A stretch of 64,000 nucleotides of DNA, from contig JASBSR010000006.1 of assembly GCA_030148865.1 (NCBI GenBank), forward strand, positions 1-64,000, in the 5' to 3' direction. Numbering within the stretch: position 1 is the first letter of the stretch; every line of letters starts with the position of its first letter. A model generated the notes under the pieces. The model worked only from the letters and a program-made list of their open reading frames with translations, ran no database searches and had not been told where the DNA came from. The translations under genes and the position numbers were made by a program. The DNA comes from Gammaproteobacteria bacterium (GTDB lineage: Bacteria > Pseudomonadota > Gammaproteobacteria > SZUA-229). Shown in pieces: positions 1 through 11,276 of the stretch.

Positions 1-203
1 GGTTGTTTAATCTGGTAGTGCAGCCCGCGCAGTACCCCCTTTGATGAGAGCGAATGATTGTCCTGTACGAAGTCACACTTAATGCCAGTTTCCTGCTCGA
101 ATGCCTTTTGATTATAGCTTTCATAAAAAAAACCGCGCTGATCTCCGAACACTTTAGGCTCAAGAATCAATACATCGGGAATCGCTGTTTTTATAACTTT
201 CAC
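1..203 (-). CDS. rfbC: dTDP-4-dehydrorhamnose 3,5-epimerase, N-terminal part (runs off window start)
   Basis: Reverse-strand reading from GTG at 203: [61 protein letters not shown], typical RmlC; GTGA overlap with the rmlA stop. Confidence 0.9.
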   Translation of the reverse strand, partial: MKVIKTAIPDVLILEPKVFGDQRGFFYESYNQKAFEQETGIKCDFVQDNHSLSSKGVLRGLHYQIKQ

Positions 204-1078
204 GCGTATACCGGGTTGTCTATTAAATCCAGAAGATATTTTCCATAGTCGTTCTTTAGCAATGGTTCTGCGAGCAGCTTCAGCTGTGCTTCATCGATAT
301 AATTGAGTCGGTAAGCAATTTCTTCCGGGCAGGCAATTTTCAGGCCCTGGCGTTTTTCGATGGTTTCAATATAAGACGCGGCTTCAATTAATGAAGCGTG
401 GGTTCCGGTATCGAGCCAGGCGATACCACGACCCATGATTTCTACTTCGAGTTTTCCCGTTTTGAGATATGCATTATTGATATCTGTTATTTCCAGTTCG
501 CCGCGTGCCGAAGGCTTTACCTGCGCTGCAATATCAACCACTGCGTTATCATAAAAATACAGGCCGGTCACCGCGTATCGTGATTTTGGCTTAGAGGGCT
601 TCTCTTCGATACTCAGTGCTTTTTTATTTTCGTCGAAGGCCACCACACCGTAGCGTTCTGGATCCTGAACATGATAGGCAAACACAGTAGCTCCATCTGT
701 TTTACTGGCCGCGCGTTGTAATGCATCTGAAAAGTCATGGCCGTAAAAAATATTGTCGCCGAGTATTAATGCACAGGAATCATCACCAATAAATTCTTTA
801 CCAAGAGTGAATGCCTGTGCCAGCCCTTCCGGTTTCGACTGAACCTTGTATTGAAGGTTAAGCCCCCACTGGCTACCATCTCCAAGCAATTCCTGAAACT
901 TAGGCATGTCATGCGGTGTAGATATAACAAGTATCTCGCGAATTCCAGCCAGCATTAATGTGGTCAGTGGGTAATAAATCATCGGCTTGTCATAGACCGG
1001 CAGCAATTGCTTAGAGATCACCTGCGTAACAGGATAGAGCCGAGTGCCCGACCCACCCGCAAGAATAATTCCTTTCAT
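200..1078 (-). CDS. rfbA: Glucose-1-phosphate thymidylyltransferase
   Basis: [38 protein letters not shown] nucleotidyltransferase signature. Confidence 0.97.
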   Translation of the reverse strand: MKGIILAGGSGTRLYPVTQVISKQLLPVYDKPMIYYPLTTLMLAGIREILVISTPHDMPKFQELLGDGSQWGLNLQYKVQSKPEGLAQAFTLGKEFIGDDSCALILGDNIFYGHDFSDALQRAASKTDGATVFAYHVQDPERYGVVAFDENKKALSIEEKPSKPKSRYAVTGLYFYDNAVVDIAAQVKPSARGELEITDINNAYLKTGKLEVEIMGRGIAWLDTGTHASLIEAASYIETIEKRQGLKIACPEEIAYRLNYIDEAQLKLLAEPLLKNDYGKYLLDLIDNPVYA

Positions 1079-1095
1079 GAAAACATAGCTCGCTG

Positions 1096-1591
1096 TTGGC
1101 AGTAGGCAGTTGGCAGCGAAAACATAGTTATTAGTTTGCAGTTGACAGACATCAGTTAAAAATACCTTAATCCAGTTTTAGTTTTATTGAATTCATTAAT
1201 CCGACTATCATAGCTGATATTTCTTTTGTTTCTGCTACCCATTGTTTTCCTTTATTTGGCGACAGATAGCCAATTTTAACTCCAATATACACCTGTGTTC
1301 TCAGTTCACCGCACGAGCCTTTTGCGTAGGATAAAAAATTCAGCGTCTCTCTATCAGAGCATCTCTCTATACCTTCGGCAATATTACTCGGGATTGACAG
1401 CCCGGATCGGGTTATCTGATCTCGGTACCCGTAATCATTCAAATTTTTTAGTGTACTGTAAACATCTGCACTTAATCCAGCAGATCGCTTCCACACCTCT
1501 AAATCTTCAAATGCCATGAAAAACTCCGTTTTTCAATTATCAGTTTTCCGTTATTAACTGCTTTTACTATGTACTGCTAACTGCCAACTGA
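1096..1591. mobile_element. Putative cassette bounded by inverted TTGGCAG-type heptad repeats, carrying a four-helix-bundle gene
   Basis: Left heptads TTGGCAG-TAGGCAG-TTGGCAG (1096-1116) and TTTGCAG-TTGACAG (1135-1148); right end ctgctaactgccaactg (1575-1591) is their inverse complement. Confidence 0.45.
1167..1517 (-). CDS. Four helix bundle protein (23S rRNA intervening-sequence protein / Avd-like family)
   Basis: [20 protein letters not shown]...[48 protein letters not shown] family pattern. Confidence 0.88.
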   Translation of the reverse strand: MAFEDLEVWKRSAGLSADVYSTLKNLNDYGYRDQITRSGLSIPSNIAEGIERCSDRETLNFLSYAKGSCGELRTQVYIGVKIGYLSPNKGKQWVAETKEISAMIVGLMNSIKLKLD

Positions 1592-2650
1592 TGACTCGAT
1601 TTTTATTCCAAGTCGTTCGCGTTGATAACTACCATCCTGCACGTGCCGGCACCATTCTGCATTATCCAGATACCATTGAATGGTTTTGCGAATACCGCTT
1701 TCAAAAGTCTCTTCCGGCACCCAGCCCAGCTGGTGTTTGATTTTATCGGCGTCGATCGCGTAGCGCAGGTCATGACCCGGACGATCTGTGACATAGGTAA
1801 TCAAACTTTCGTGCGGAGCATGCTGTGCATCGGGCACCAGTTCGTCGAGCAATGCACAAATGGTTCTTACCACTTCGAGATTGGTTTTTTCGTTGTGGCC
1901 GCCGATGTTGTAGGTTTCGCCGAACTCACCTTTTTCCAGCACCAGTCTTAGCGCACGCGCGTGATCGTCAACGTGCAACCAGTCTCGCACCTGTGAGCCA
2001 TCACCATATATCGGCAGCGCTTTTCCTTCCAATGCATTCAGCGTGACCAGCGGGATGAGTTTTTCCGGGAACTGGTACGGGCCATAGTTGTTTGAACAAT
2101 TGGTTAACACCACCGGAAAACCGTAGGTGCGATGCCATGATCTAACCAGATGGTCAGATGAGGCCTTGCTGGCAGAATACGGTGAGCTCGGATCATAGGC
2201 GGTGTCTTCAGTGAAAAATCCGCTGGCTTCGAGATCGCCATAGACCTCATCGGTTGAGACATGATGAAACCGAAAACGGGATTTTCTCAGCGGCGAAAGC
2301 TCGCTCCAGTACTGGCGGCAGACATCCAGCAGATTATAGGTACCCACAATGTTGGTCATGATGAAGTCGGCTGGGCCGTCGATAGAGCGATCGACGTGCG
2401 ATTCTGCGGCCAGATGCATCACCGCATCCGGCTGCTGCTGCTCGATACAGGCCTGCACAGCTGCGCGGTCACGAATATCAACCTGCTCGAAATGATAGCG
2501 CGGGTTATTTTCAACCGCCGTCAGAGATTCAAGATTGCCGGCGTAGGTCAGCGCATCAAGATTAATAATCTCGTGATCGCTGTGCTCGATATACTGCCGT
2601 ATCACCGCAGAACCGATAAAACCTGCACCGCCGGTGACAACAATCTTCAT
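1577..2650 (-). CDS. rfbB: dTDP-glucose 4,6-dehydratase
   Basis: [52 protein letters not shown]; extended SDR. Confidence 0.97.
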   Translation of the reverse strand: MKIVVTGGAGFIGSAVIRQYIEHSDHEIINLDALTYAGNLESLTAVENNPRYHFEQVDIRDRAAVQACIEQQQPDAVMHLAAESHVDRSIDGPADFIMTNIVGTYNLLDVCRQYWSELSPLRKSRFRFHHVSTDEVYGDLEASGFFTEDTAYDPSSPYSASKASSDHLVRSWHRTYGFPVVLTNCSNNYGPYQFPEKLIPLVTLNALEGKALPIYGDGSQVRDWLHVDDHARALRLVLEKGEFGETYNIGGHNEKTNLEVVRTICALLDELVPDAQHAPHESLITYVTDRPGHDLRYAIDADKIKHQLGWVPEETFESGIRKTIQWYLDNAEWCRHVQDGSYQRERLGIKIESSVGS

Positions 2651-2681
2651 GACAACAGCCTGTCAATGTTGAATAAAAATT

Positions 2682-2757
<76 letters not shown>

Positions 2758-2811
2758 GAAAATCTGTGGGTCTAAATGGGGTGGTGAATCTAAGGGAAGC
2801 ATCATACTATG

Positions 2812-4218
2812 TCAAGCCATCGCCTGTTCGGCGAGATGGTCGATTGCACGCCTGAGCCGTGCCAGTGTCTTAATCTTGCCCAGCACTTCCAGCGTAATAT
2901 CGATTGAGGGTGAGGAACCACCACCAGTGGTGGCCACCCGCAATGGCATGCCGACCTTGCCCATGCCAACGCCGAGTTGTTCGGCAGTTTGTTCAACAAC
3001 GCCATGTATCGCAGCTGCCGACCAGTCGTCCAGTTTTTCAAATGCTGTCAGCAAATGCTGCAAGGCATCACGAGCGCCGGGTTTCATGTGTTTCTTCGCG
3101 GCTTTCGCCTCATAGCCATCAAATTCTCGATAAAAATACAGGCTCTCATCGACCAGCGCCTGCAGCGTGTTGCAACGTTCACGTAACAGCTCGGCCACGG
3201 CTTCCATGGCAGGGCCATCGTTAATATTGATACCACGCGCACTCAAACCCGTGCGCAATGCATTTGTCAGATCGTCTGTTGGCAGCTTCATGATGTACTG
3301 CTGATTCATCCAGTGCAATTTTTCCGGATTGAATGTCGAGGCAGAGGAATTAATATCCGCCGCATCGAAAAACTCGATCATCTCGGCACGGCTGAAAATT
3401 TCCTGATCGCCGTGCGACCAGCCGAGGCGCACCAGATAATTCATCAACGCTTCCGGCAAAAAACCATCATCACGATACTGCATCACACTCACCGCGCCGT
3501 GGCGCTTGGACAAACGCTTGCCGTCCGCACCCAGGATCATCGGCACATGCGCATAGCTCGGCAACTCGGCACCGAGAGCGCGCAGAATATTGATCTGCCG
3601 CGGTGTGTTATTGAGATGGTCATCACCGCGAATCACGTGACTGATGTTCATATCCCAGTCATCGACCACCACGGTGAGATTGTAGGTCGGCACGCCGTCG
3701 GGCCGCGCGATCACCAGGTCATCCAGCTCGCGGTTATTAATCACCACCCGGCCCTTGACCATGTCGTCGATCACCACATCGCCGTTGAGTGGATTCTTAA
3801 AGCGCACCACCGTGTCATCCGCCTGGCCCAGGCCTTTATCACGACAGCAGCCGTCATAGCGCGGCTTTTGTTTGTTCGCCATCTGGATTTCGCGCAGTTC
3901 GTGCAAGCGCTGTTTCGAGCAATTGCAGTAATACGCATCACCGGAAGCGAGTAACTGCTGAATGACTTCAGCATAACGATCAAAGCGCTGGGTCTGATAG
4001 AACGGGCCTTCGTCATAATCCAGCCCCAGCCAGTCCATGCTCTGCAAAATGGCATCCACCGAGGCCTGGGTGGAGCGCTCACGGTCAGTATCTTCGATGC
4101 GCAGAATAAACCTGCCGCCCAGCCTGCGGGCAAACAGCCAGGAAAACAGCGCCGTGCGCGCACCTCCAATATGGAGATAACCGGTCGGGCTTGGGGCAAA
4201 ACGAGTACGTACGGTCAT
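2812..4218 (-). CDS. gltX: Glutamyl-tRNA synthetase
   Basis: [37 protein letters not shown] motif; start moved from the track ORF (4347) to the [13 protein letters not shown] methionine. Confidence 0.96.
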   Translation of the reverse strand: MTVRTRFAPSPTGYLHIGGARTALFSWLFARRLGGRFILRIEDTDRERSTQASVDAILQSMDWLGLDYDEGPFYQTQRFDRYAEVIQQLLASGDAYYCNCSKQRLHELREIQMANKQKPRYDGCCRDKGLGQADDTVVRFKNPLNGDVVIDDMVKGRVVINNRELDDLVIARPDGVPTYNLTVVVDDWDMNISHVIRGDDHLNNTPRQINILRALGAELPSYAHVPMILGADGKRLSKRHGAVSVMQYRDDGFLPEALMNYLVRLGWSHGDQEIFSRAEMIEFFDAADINSSASTFNPEKLHWMNQQYIMKLPTDDLTNALRTGLSARGININDGPAMEAVAELLRERCNTLQALVDESLYFYREFDGYEAKAAKKHMKPGARDALQHLLTAFEKLDDWSAAAIHGVVEQTAEQLGVGMGKVGMPLRVATTGGGSSPSIDITLEVLGKIKTLARLRRAIDHLAEQAMA

Positions 4219-4345
4219 TTGAGTATCCAAAAATGTGCGCCTATTGTAACGGCTCGCGGCTCGCGGTGACAGTGACAGCGGTCGATCTTTGCCCATATTT
4301 GGCTTGATTCGCACATCGCCTCGCCGGCATCGGTACAATAGCGCC

Positions 4346-5440
4346 ATGCCACAACCAAAGCCATCTCACCCGCCCACTGCCGATTACCCGCAGCTCGCCG
4401 ACCAGATTAAACGCTGGGCGCGTGAACTGGGGTTTCAGCAGGCCGAGATCTGTGCCATCGAACTCGGTGAAGACGAGATCCACTTGCACAACTGGCTACA
4501 GCAGGAACGCCATGGCGAAATGGCCTATATGGCAAATCATGGGACAAAACGCAGCCGACCCGCCGAACTGGTCGCCGGCACGCTGCGGGTGATTTCGCTG
4601 CGCATGAATTACTACCCACCCAACGCCAAACTCGCCGAACAGGTACTCGACAATGCCGAACTGGCGTATATCTCACGCTACGCGCTGGGCCGGGATTATC
4701 ACAAAGTGATGCGCAAGCGTCTGCAAAAGCTGGCCGACAAAATTCAGGCGCAGGTCGGTGAATTTGGCTATCGGGCTTTTGTCGACAGCGCACCGGTGCT
4801 GGAAAAAGCCCTGGCGCAAAAAGCCGGGCTCGGCTGGATTGGCAAACACACCAATCTGATCAACCAGAAAGCCGGCTCCTGGTTTTTTCTCGGTGAGCTC
4901 TACACCGATCTGCCCCTGCCCCTTTCCACCGTCAAAAGCGAAAACCACTGCGGTAGTTGTCAGGCCTGTATCGACATCTGCCCGACACAGGCCATCGTCG
5001 CACCCTATCAACTCGATGCGCGACGCTGCATTTCGTATTTAACGATAGAGTACAAAGGCGTGATTGCAGAAGAATTTCACGCTGCCATGGGCAACCGAAT
5101 TTACGGCTGCGACGACTGCCAGCTGTGCTGCCCGTGGAATCGCTTTGCCGTACCCAGCGTGGAAGCTGATTTTGCCGCCCGCCACCCGCTGGACGCGCCT
5201 GACTTACTGGAATTATTCAGCTGGGATGAAACCGAGTTTTTACGCCGTACCGAAGGTTCGGCGATGCGCCGCATCGGTTTTGAGCAATGGCAGCGTAATC
5301 TGGTGATCGCACTGGGCAATGCGCCAGATTCAGATCAAATCAAACAACAACTCGAACGCGCACTACCGACAGCAACACCGGTGGTCGCCGAGCACATCAG
5401 GATGGTGCTGGCAAGACAGGAAAACGCCGTCCGCGAATGA
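4346..5440 (+). CDS. queG: Epoxyqueuosine reductase
   Basis: [17 protein letters not shown] and [11 protein letters not shown] 4Fe-4S motifs; QueG-like N-terminus. Confidence 0.95.
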   Translation: MPQPKPSHPPTADYPQLADQIKRWARELGFQQAEICAIELGEDEIHLHNWLQQERHGEMAYMANHGTKRSRPAELVAGTLRVISLRMNYYPPNAKLAEQVLDNAELAYISRYALGRDYHKVMRKRLQKLADKIQAQVGEFGYRAFVDSAPVLEKALAQKAGLGWIGKHTNLINQKAGSWFFLGELYTDLPLPLSTVKSENHCGSCQACIDICPTQAIVAPYQLDARRCISYLTIEYKGVIAEEFHAAMGNRIYGCDDCQLCCPWNRFAVPSVEADFAARHPLDAPDLLELFSWDETEFLRRTEGSAMRRIGFEQWQRNLVIALGNAPDSDQIKQQLERALPTATPVVAEHIRMVLARQENAVRE

Positions 5441-5463
5441 ACGCTACTAAAAACTATGGGAGT

Positions 5464-5580
5464 CGTCATTCTGCCCAACATTGCCAGCTCCGGCCTGTCA
5501 TTCTGATGAGCGTTGTGTGCGAAGAAGAATCTGAAATTGCGGCGGTATAAGATCCTTCACAAAAACAGTTCAGGATGACA
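5464..5580. repeat. Dispersed intergenic repeat (GTCATCCTGAAC...GAAGGATC family), copy D
   Basis: Reverse complement TGTCATCCTGAACTG..GTGAAGGATCTTATACCGC..GATTCTTCTTCGC..CGCTCATCAGAATGACAG matches the layout of the copy at 49821. Confidence 0.7.
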
Positions 5581-5610
5581 GAACCTGCGCTCAAAACCCA
5601 AAACACCTGC

Positions 5611-5853
5611 CGCGAAATACGCAAATAACGCCAAGTTAAAACCAAACAAAAGCTATCGCGAGATTGGCGTACTTTGCGGCCAGATTTAGCATTTATTTGC
5701 GTTTATTGATACGCCTGCGTTAAAAACAGAACACTCGCCGAAAATTACGCAAAAGAAACGCGAAGTTAAAAACTAAGCGCCAGCCTTTTGCGAAATTGGC
5801 GTGCTTTGCGGCCAGATCTATCGTTCGTCATTTTATTGGCGTTCATTCGCGGA
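5611..5853. repeat. Imperfect tandem duplication of a ~110-120 bp AT-rich intergenic repeat
   Basis: Units near 5611-5720 and 5736-5853 share ACGCAAA..AACGC.AAGTTAAAA...GCGA.ATTGGCGT.CTTTGCGGCCAGAT.TA. Confidence 0.7.
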
Positions 5854-7509
5854 CTAGTTTTCATCACCAAAACGCAGCTGATAGTAGTGCTGGATCAAAC
5901 CATTGGTCGAACTATCATAATCATCCGACACGCTGCGTGTGAGTAACGTATCGTGAATATGGCCGGCAAGTTTTTTGCCATACTCCACGCCCCACTGGTC
6001 AAATGAGTTGATATTCCAGATCACGCCCTGAACAAACACCTTATGTTCGTACATGGCAAGTATTGCCCCCAAGGTTCTCGGATCAAGCTTGTCGAACATA
6101 ATCGAGTTGGTCGGTTTATTGCCTTCAAAAATTTTGTGCGGCAATACTTCTGCAATTTTTTCTGCGCTCAAACCTTCGGTTTGTAATTCCGCCAGCGCTT
6201 CGGCTTCGGTTTTACCTTTCATCAGAGCCTGGGTCTGGGCAAAAAAGTTCGCCAGCAAAACCCGATGCTGCCCGCGAAGCGGATTGCGGGTACGCGCCGG
6301 AATCATAAAATCAGCAGGCACCGGTTTAGTGCCCTGGTGCAGCAACTGAAAAAATGCATGCTGACAGTTACTACCGGTCTCGCCCCAGATAATCGGCCCG
6401 GTGAGATAATCAACGCGTTCACCCTGACGATTAATCGTTTTGCCATTACTTTCCATATCCAGCTGCTGCAAATGTGCCGGCAAACGTCGCAGATACTGGT
6501 TATAAGAAATTACCGCATGGCTCTGAGCATCAAAGAAATTGTTATACCAGATGCCGAGCATGGCGAGGATCACTGGAATATTCCTTTCCAGCGGCGTGCT
6601 TTTAAAATGCATATCCATGGCATGCGCGCCATCCAGCATTTCTTCAAACCGATCCATACCCAGATACAGCACAATCGGCAAACCAATCGCCGACCATAAA
6701 GAATAGCGCCCACCGACCCAGTCCCAGAACTCGAACATATTTTCCGACAACACTCCAAACTCGGTGGCTTTTTCTTTATTCGTGGTCACTGCAACAAAGT
6801 GTCGCGCCACAGCTGATTCATTATTGGTGACATTGACGAACCACTCGCGCGCGCTGTGCGCGTTCATCATGGTTTCCTGGGTGGTGAATGATTTCGAAGA
6901 AATAATAAACAGACACGACTCAGGTTTGACAAACTTGAGAATCTCAGTGAGATGCGTGGGGTCAACGTTCGACACAAAATGCACATTCATGCCGCGCTGA
7001 GCAAACGGTTTCATCGCATCACACACGACATGAGGTCCCAGATCAGAACCGCCGATACCAATGTTGATGACATCAGTAATCAACTCTCCGCTATAACCAC
7101 GCCAGTGGCCGCCACGCACGCGTTCGGAAAAATACCGCATTTGTGCCAGCACCCGATTCACTTTGGGCATGACATTTTCGCCATCGACCATCACCGGCTT
7201 ATTACTGCGATTACGCAGGGCCGTGTGCAGTGCGGGCCTATATTCTGAAATATTGATGGGCTCGCCGGCGAACATATTATCGCGCCAGCCTTCAACATCA
7301 GCCTCGCGCGCCAGTGCCATTAGTAAATCAAACGATTCACTGGTAATCCGGTTTTTTGAATAATCCAGTAAAATGTCACCCATCTCAGCGCTAAAGGTGG
7401 TGAAGCGCTGCGGGTCGGCTGCGAACAGAGCGCGCATGTGGGTGTTTTGTATGACCTCAAAGTGCTGCTCGAGCGCTTTCCAGGACTTCATTTCGGTTAA
7501 TTTGGACAT
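5854..7509 (-). CDS. pgi: Glucose-6-phosphate isomerase
   Basis: INIGIGGSDLGPHVVCDAM; GETGSNCQHAFFQLLHQGT; QWGVEYGKKLA. Confidence 0.97.
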   Translation of the reverse strand: MSKLTEMKSWKALEQHFEVIQNTHMRALFAADPQRFTTFSAEMGDILLDYSKNRITSESFDLLMALAREADVEGWRDNMFAGEPINISEYRPALHTALRNRSNKPVMVDGENVMPKVNRVLAQMRYFSERVRGGHWRGYSGELITDVINIGIGGSDLGPHVVCDAMKPFAQRGMNVHFVSNVDPTHLTEILKFVKPESCLFIISSKSFTTQETMMNAHSAREWFVNVTNNESAVARHFVAVTTNKEKATEFGVLSENMFEFWDWVGGRYSLWSAIGLPIVLYLGMDRFEEMLDGAHAMDMHFKSTPLERNIPVILAMLGIWYNNFFDAQSHAVISYNQYLRRLPAHLQQLDMESNGKTINRQGERVDYLTGPIIWGETGSNCQHAFFQLLHQGTKPVPADFMIPARTRNPLRGQHRVLLANFFAQTQALMKGKTEAEALAELQTEGLSAEKIAEVLPHKIFEGNKPTNSIMFDKLDPRTLGAILAMYEHKVFVQGVIWNINSFDQWGVEYGKKLAGHIHDTLLTRSVSDDYDSSTNGLIQHYYQLRFGDEN

Positions 7510-7797
7510 GATTTTTTACTTTCAGATGGTATATTGCAAAATATCGCTGCTATCCGGGCCAGTAACAAGTTGATTTTCATTAAGACTAGCTCAATTTCAC
7601 AAGTTCAGCACAAGTTTTTAAGCCCCGAGTATGCGAATTGCTGTTTTTGATTCAACAACTTATCTGCCCGGCCAGAACTCGGTGACAGGCCCACACGTAT
7701 CTCCCACCTGCGGCATGGGCTATAATACCGCGCTTTGTGGCCACCACAGCTCGGTCGAGACCGTGAACTCATACAAGATGGATTTCAAAGGTAACGA

Positions 7798-10674
7798 ATG
7801 TTAACTGATAATAAGCGCGAAATGACGACTGACAGAGCCCAGCCGAAAACCGCCGGCCTGCTCAACACCACGTCGACGGACAAACAACTGCGTGCCCGGG
7901 TCAAACTGTTCGGCAATCTGCTGGGCAATGTGCTGCTGACCCACGCCGGCGCTAAAGTCTACGATGCGGTGGAACGTCTGCGCACTGGTTTTATCAGCCT
8001 GCACAATAGCGATAATCCGCAAAAACGCGCGCGCCTGATGTCAATCATCGAGACCCTGGACGCCAAAACCCTGGCTCAGGTGGTGCGCGCTTTTAGCACC
8101 TATTTCAGTCTGGTCAATATCGCCGAAGAGGCTTCCCAACACCAGCAACGCCGCCGTCAGCTGCGCGACCACAATAAAGGCAGCAGTCTCTGGCGCGGTT
8201 CTTTCGACTCAGTGCTCGGCGAGCTAAAACGCGACCATGTTAGCGCTGAACAGATGCAGGCCCTGCTCGACGGTCTCGCCTATATTCCGGTGATTACTGC
8301 GCACCCGACCGAAGCCAAACGTCGCAGTATTATGTATGCCCTGCGCCGTATTTTTCTGACTAACGAAAAACTCAATGACACCCGACTCGGTAAGGCCCAG
8401 CGCCAGGACATTATCGACGAACTCGAAACCCATATTCAAATCCTGTGGCGCACCGATGAGGTGCGTGAAACCCGGCCACAGGTGCGCGATGAAATCAAAA
8501 ATGGTCTGTACTATTTTCGCGAGAGCTTGTTCCAGGCAGTGCCGGTTATCTACCGCAATCTTGAAGCCCGGGTGTACGATCATTTCAAGGATGCTCAGCT
8601 GACCGTGCCCAGCTTTTTACACTTCGGCTCCTGGATCGGCGGCGATCGCGACGGCAATCCTAACGTTAAACCTGAGACCACCGAACTCGCCTTACGGCTG
8701 CAATCGAAAACTGCGCTGCAGGAATATATTCGCAAGCTCACCGAAATTTTTACCCAGCTGACGCATTCCAGTCAGCTGTGCACGCCCAGTCGCGAATTTA
8801 GTGAAAGCCTGAATCAGGATGAGAATCTGCGCTTTGAAGTATTCACCACCAAACCGGCGATTTACAGCGAAGCACCGTATCGCCGCAAGATCGCGTTTAT
8901 GCGTTACCGCCTGCAGCAAAGCCTCAACCGCGTGCGTGTCCAGCTCGATGGCAACTTTGAAGCGCAGACCAGTTATAAACACGCCTACGCGTCTGAACAG
9001 GGGTTTCTCGCCGATCTGTATTTAATTCGCGACTCGCTCTACAGCCACGGCGACCACAAAATCGCTGATCTGGTACTAAAAGATTTAATTCGTCTGGTGG
9101 AATCGTTTGGCTTTTATCTGATGCAGCTGGATCTGCGTCAGGAATCCACGCGCCACAGCGATGCCGTGGCCGAAATTCTGCGGCAGCTGGATCCCGAAAT
9201 TGACTATGCCGCACTCGACGAAAATGCGCGCCTGCAACTGCTCGCCGACCTGCTCGAAAATCCGCGCAGTGATTTCACACTGGATCGTGATCGCCTCAGC
9301 GAACCGCACCAGGAAACCATGGATGTGTTCGCGGTGATGGAAAAAATGCATCACGATATCAGCCCGAATGCCTTCGGCACCTACGTGATTTCGATGACCC
9401 ATCAGGCCAGTCATATCATGGAAGTCATGTGGCTGGCATCGTTAGTCGGTCTTGCCGGCAAGAATGATCATGGCTGGTATTGCCGGATTCAGATTTCCCC
9501 CCTGTTCGAAACCATCGACGATCTCAATCACATCGAAACTGTGCTCGGGGCGCTCTACGAAAACCCGGTATACAAAGGTCTGCTGGAAGCGTCCGGTAAT
9601 TTGCAGGAAGTCATGCTGGGCTATTCTGATTCGTGCAAGGACGGTGGCATACTGGCCTCGTCCTGGCAGTTATTCGAAGCCCAGCGCAAAGTGATTGCAC
9701 TCGCCGACAAGCATCGTGTTGACTGTCGCATGTTTCACGGCCGCGGCGGCACCATTGGCCGCGGCGGCGGCCCCACCTTTGAATCCATTCTGGCGCAACC
9801 CGAAGGCACGGTGCACGGTGAAATCAAGTTCACCGAGCAGGGTGAAGTGCTGTCGAACAAATACAGCAACCCGGAAACTGCGGTCTACGAACTCACCATG
9901 GGTATTACCGGCCTGATGCTGGCGAGTCGTCACCACGTCATGCCGGGACGCACTACGACCACACCCGAACGCATGGAGATCATGCGTGAATTAATGAAAA
10001 TTGGCGAAAACAGTTATCGCGAGCTCACTGATCGCACGCCCGGTTTTCTCGATTATTTTTACGAAGCCACGCCGGTAAGCGAAATCGCGCTGATGAATAT
10101 CGGCTCGCGACCTTCACACCGTAAAAAAGGTGATCGCTCCAAAACCTCAGTGCGTGCCATCGGCTGGGTGTTCGGCTGGGCACAGGCGCGGCATACCCTG
10201 CCCGCCTGGTACGGCATCGGCACAGCTCTGCAGCAATGGTATCAGGGGGACGAAGCTCGACTGCGCATACTACAGGATCTGTACGATGAGTGGCCCTATT
10301 TCCGCGCTCTGCTGAGTAACACAGAAATGGCTCTGTACAAGGCTGACATTGTCACTGCGGAAGAATATTCAGAGCTTTGCCTTTCAGAAGACACCCGCAA
10401 ACGCGTGTTCGGCAAAGTCAAAGAGGAATATTTGCGCACCCGCGAACTGACACTCAAAGTTGCCAGAATGGGCAAGCTACTGGAAGATATTCCAGTGTTG
10501 CATCTCTCACTGATGCGCCGCAATCCCTATCTCGACCCGCTCAACCACGTGCAGATCATGCTGCTGAAACGCTACCGCGATGAAAGCCTGCCGCAGGAAG
10601 AACGCGATGAATGGCTCAACCCCTTACTGCGCAGTATTAACGCCGTCGCCGCCGGCATGCGCAACACCGGTTGA
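7798..10674 (+). CDS. ppc: Phosphoenolpyruvate carboxylase
   Basis: VITAHPTEAKRRSIM, FHGRGGTIGRGGGPT, NIGSRPSHRK motifs; 958 aa. Confidence 0.97.
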   Translation: MLTDNKREMTTDRAQPKTAGLLNTTSTDKQLRARVKLFGNLLGNVLLTHAGAKVYDAVERLRTGFISLHNSDNPQKRARLMSIIETLDAKTLAQVVRAFSTYFSLVNIAEEASQHQQRRRQLRDHNKGSSLWRGSFDSVLGELKRDHVSAEQMQALLDGLAYIPVITAHPTEAKRRSIMYALRRIFLTNEKLNDTRLGKAQRQDIIDELETHIQILWRTDEVRETRPQVRDEIKNGLYYFRESLFQAVPVIYRNLEARVYDHFKDAQLTVPSFLHFGSWIGGDRDGNPNVKPETTELALRLQSKTALQEYIRKLTEIFTQLTHSSQLCTPSREFSESLNQDENLRFEVFTTKPAIYSEAPYRRKIAFMRYRLQQSLNRVRVQLDGNFEAQTSYKHAYASEQGFLADLYLIRDSLYSHGDHKIADLVLKDLIRLVESFGFYLMQLDLRQESTRHSDAVAEILRQLDPEIDYAALDENARLQLLADLLENPRSDFTLDRDRLSEPHQETMDVFAVMEKMHHDISPNAFGTYVISMTHQASHIMEVMWLASLVGLAGKNDHGWYCRIQISPLFETIDDLNHIETVLGALYENPVYKGLLEASGNLQEVMLGYSDSCKDGGILASSWQLFEAQRKVIALADKHRVDCRMFHGRGGTIGRGGGPTFESILAQPEGTVHGEIKFTEQGEVLSNKYSNPETAVYELTMGITGLMLASRHHVMPGRTTTTPERMEIMRELMKIGENSYRELTDRTPGFLDYFYEATPVSEIALMNIGSRPSHRKKGDRSKTSVRAIGWVFGWAQARHTLPAWYGIGTALQQWYQGDEARLRILQDLYDEWPYFRALLSNTEMALYKADIVTAEEYSELCLSEDTRKRVFGKVKEEYLRTRELTLKVARMGKLLEDIPVLHLSLMRRNPYLDPLNHVQIMLLKRYRDESLPQEERDEWLNPLLRSINAVAAGMRNTG

Positions 10675-10677
10675 AGA

Positions 10678-10764
10678 CACAATGAAAAATGAACAGTGAA
10701 AAATAAAAAGCCCGGTTTCCCGGGCTTTTTATTTTTCACTGTTCACTGTTCACTTTTCATTGTC
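10678..10764. terminator. Long bidirectional hairpin/terminator between convergent ppc and panD, with GTGAACA heptads in the arms
   Basis: aaaaagcccgg-ttt-ccgggcttttt core (10706-10730) extended by GAACAGTGAAAAATA / TATTTTTCACTGTTCACTGTTC arms. Confidence 0.85.
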
Positions 10765-10766
10765 TT

Positions 10767-11147
10767 TTAAGCTACCTGCACCGGAATCTGATCGGAGGTA
10801 TGTGTAATCTTGTTGTTCTGATTGAGATACACCAGCGTCGGTTTGAAATTGCTGGCTTCGTGCTGTGCCAACTGGGCATAGGCACAAATAATCACCCGAT
10901 CACCCGGGCTGGCCTTGTGCGCGGCGGCGCCGTTGACTGAAATAATGCCACTGTTGCTTTCGGCGCGAATCGCATAGGTGGTAAAACGCTCACCATTATT
11001 CATATTGTATATATGAATCTGCTCGTACTCCTGAATCCCGGCACTATCCAGCAAAACAGAATCGATCGCACACGAACCCTCGTATTCCAGTTCGGAATGC
11101 GTGACGTGGGCCTGGTGCAATTTCGCTTTTAACAATATTAGCTGCAT
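10767..11147 (-). CDS. panD: Aspartate 1-decarboxylase
   Basis: [19 protein letters not shown] around the self-cleavage site; [25 protein letters not shown]. Confidence 0.96.
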   Translation of the reverse strand: MQLILLKAKLHQAHVTHSELEYEGSCAIDSVLLDSAGIQEYEQIHIYNMNNGERFTTYAIRAESNSGIISVNGAAAHKASPGDRVIICAYAQLAQHEASNFKPTLVYLNQNNKITHTSDQIPVQVA

Positions 11148-11276
11148 GATTCAGTTCAGACGCTGTAGTGGAGGATCATGATAATCCTGATTGCCTATTA
11201 TCGGTGATTGCCGGCCCTGCTTCAACCTGACTTGTCACGGCTTTTCAACCGGTTACACCCTCAAATGGGGGTGGTC

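Noticed and set aside
1096-1591. Diversity-generating retroelement (Avd-like protein present)
   Set aside because: No reverse transcriptase, template repeat or variable repeat is visible nearby; the family also occurs alone
3313-3954. 213-aa plus-strand ORF
   Set aside because: Entirely antisense to gltX; His/Ile-rich composition typical of shadow ORFs
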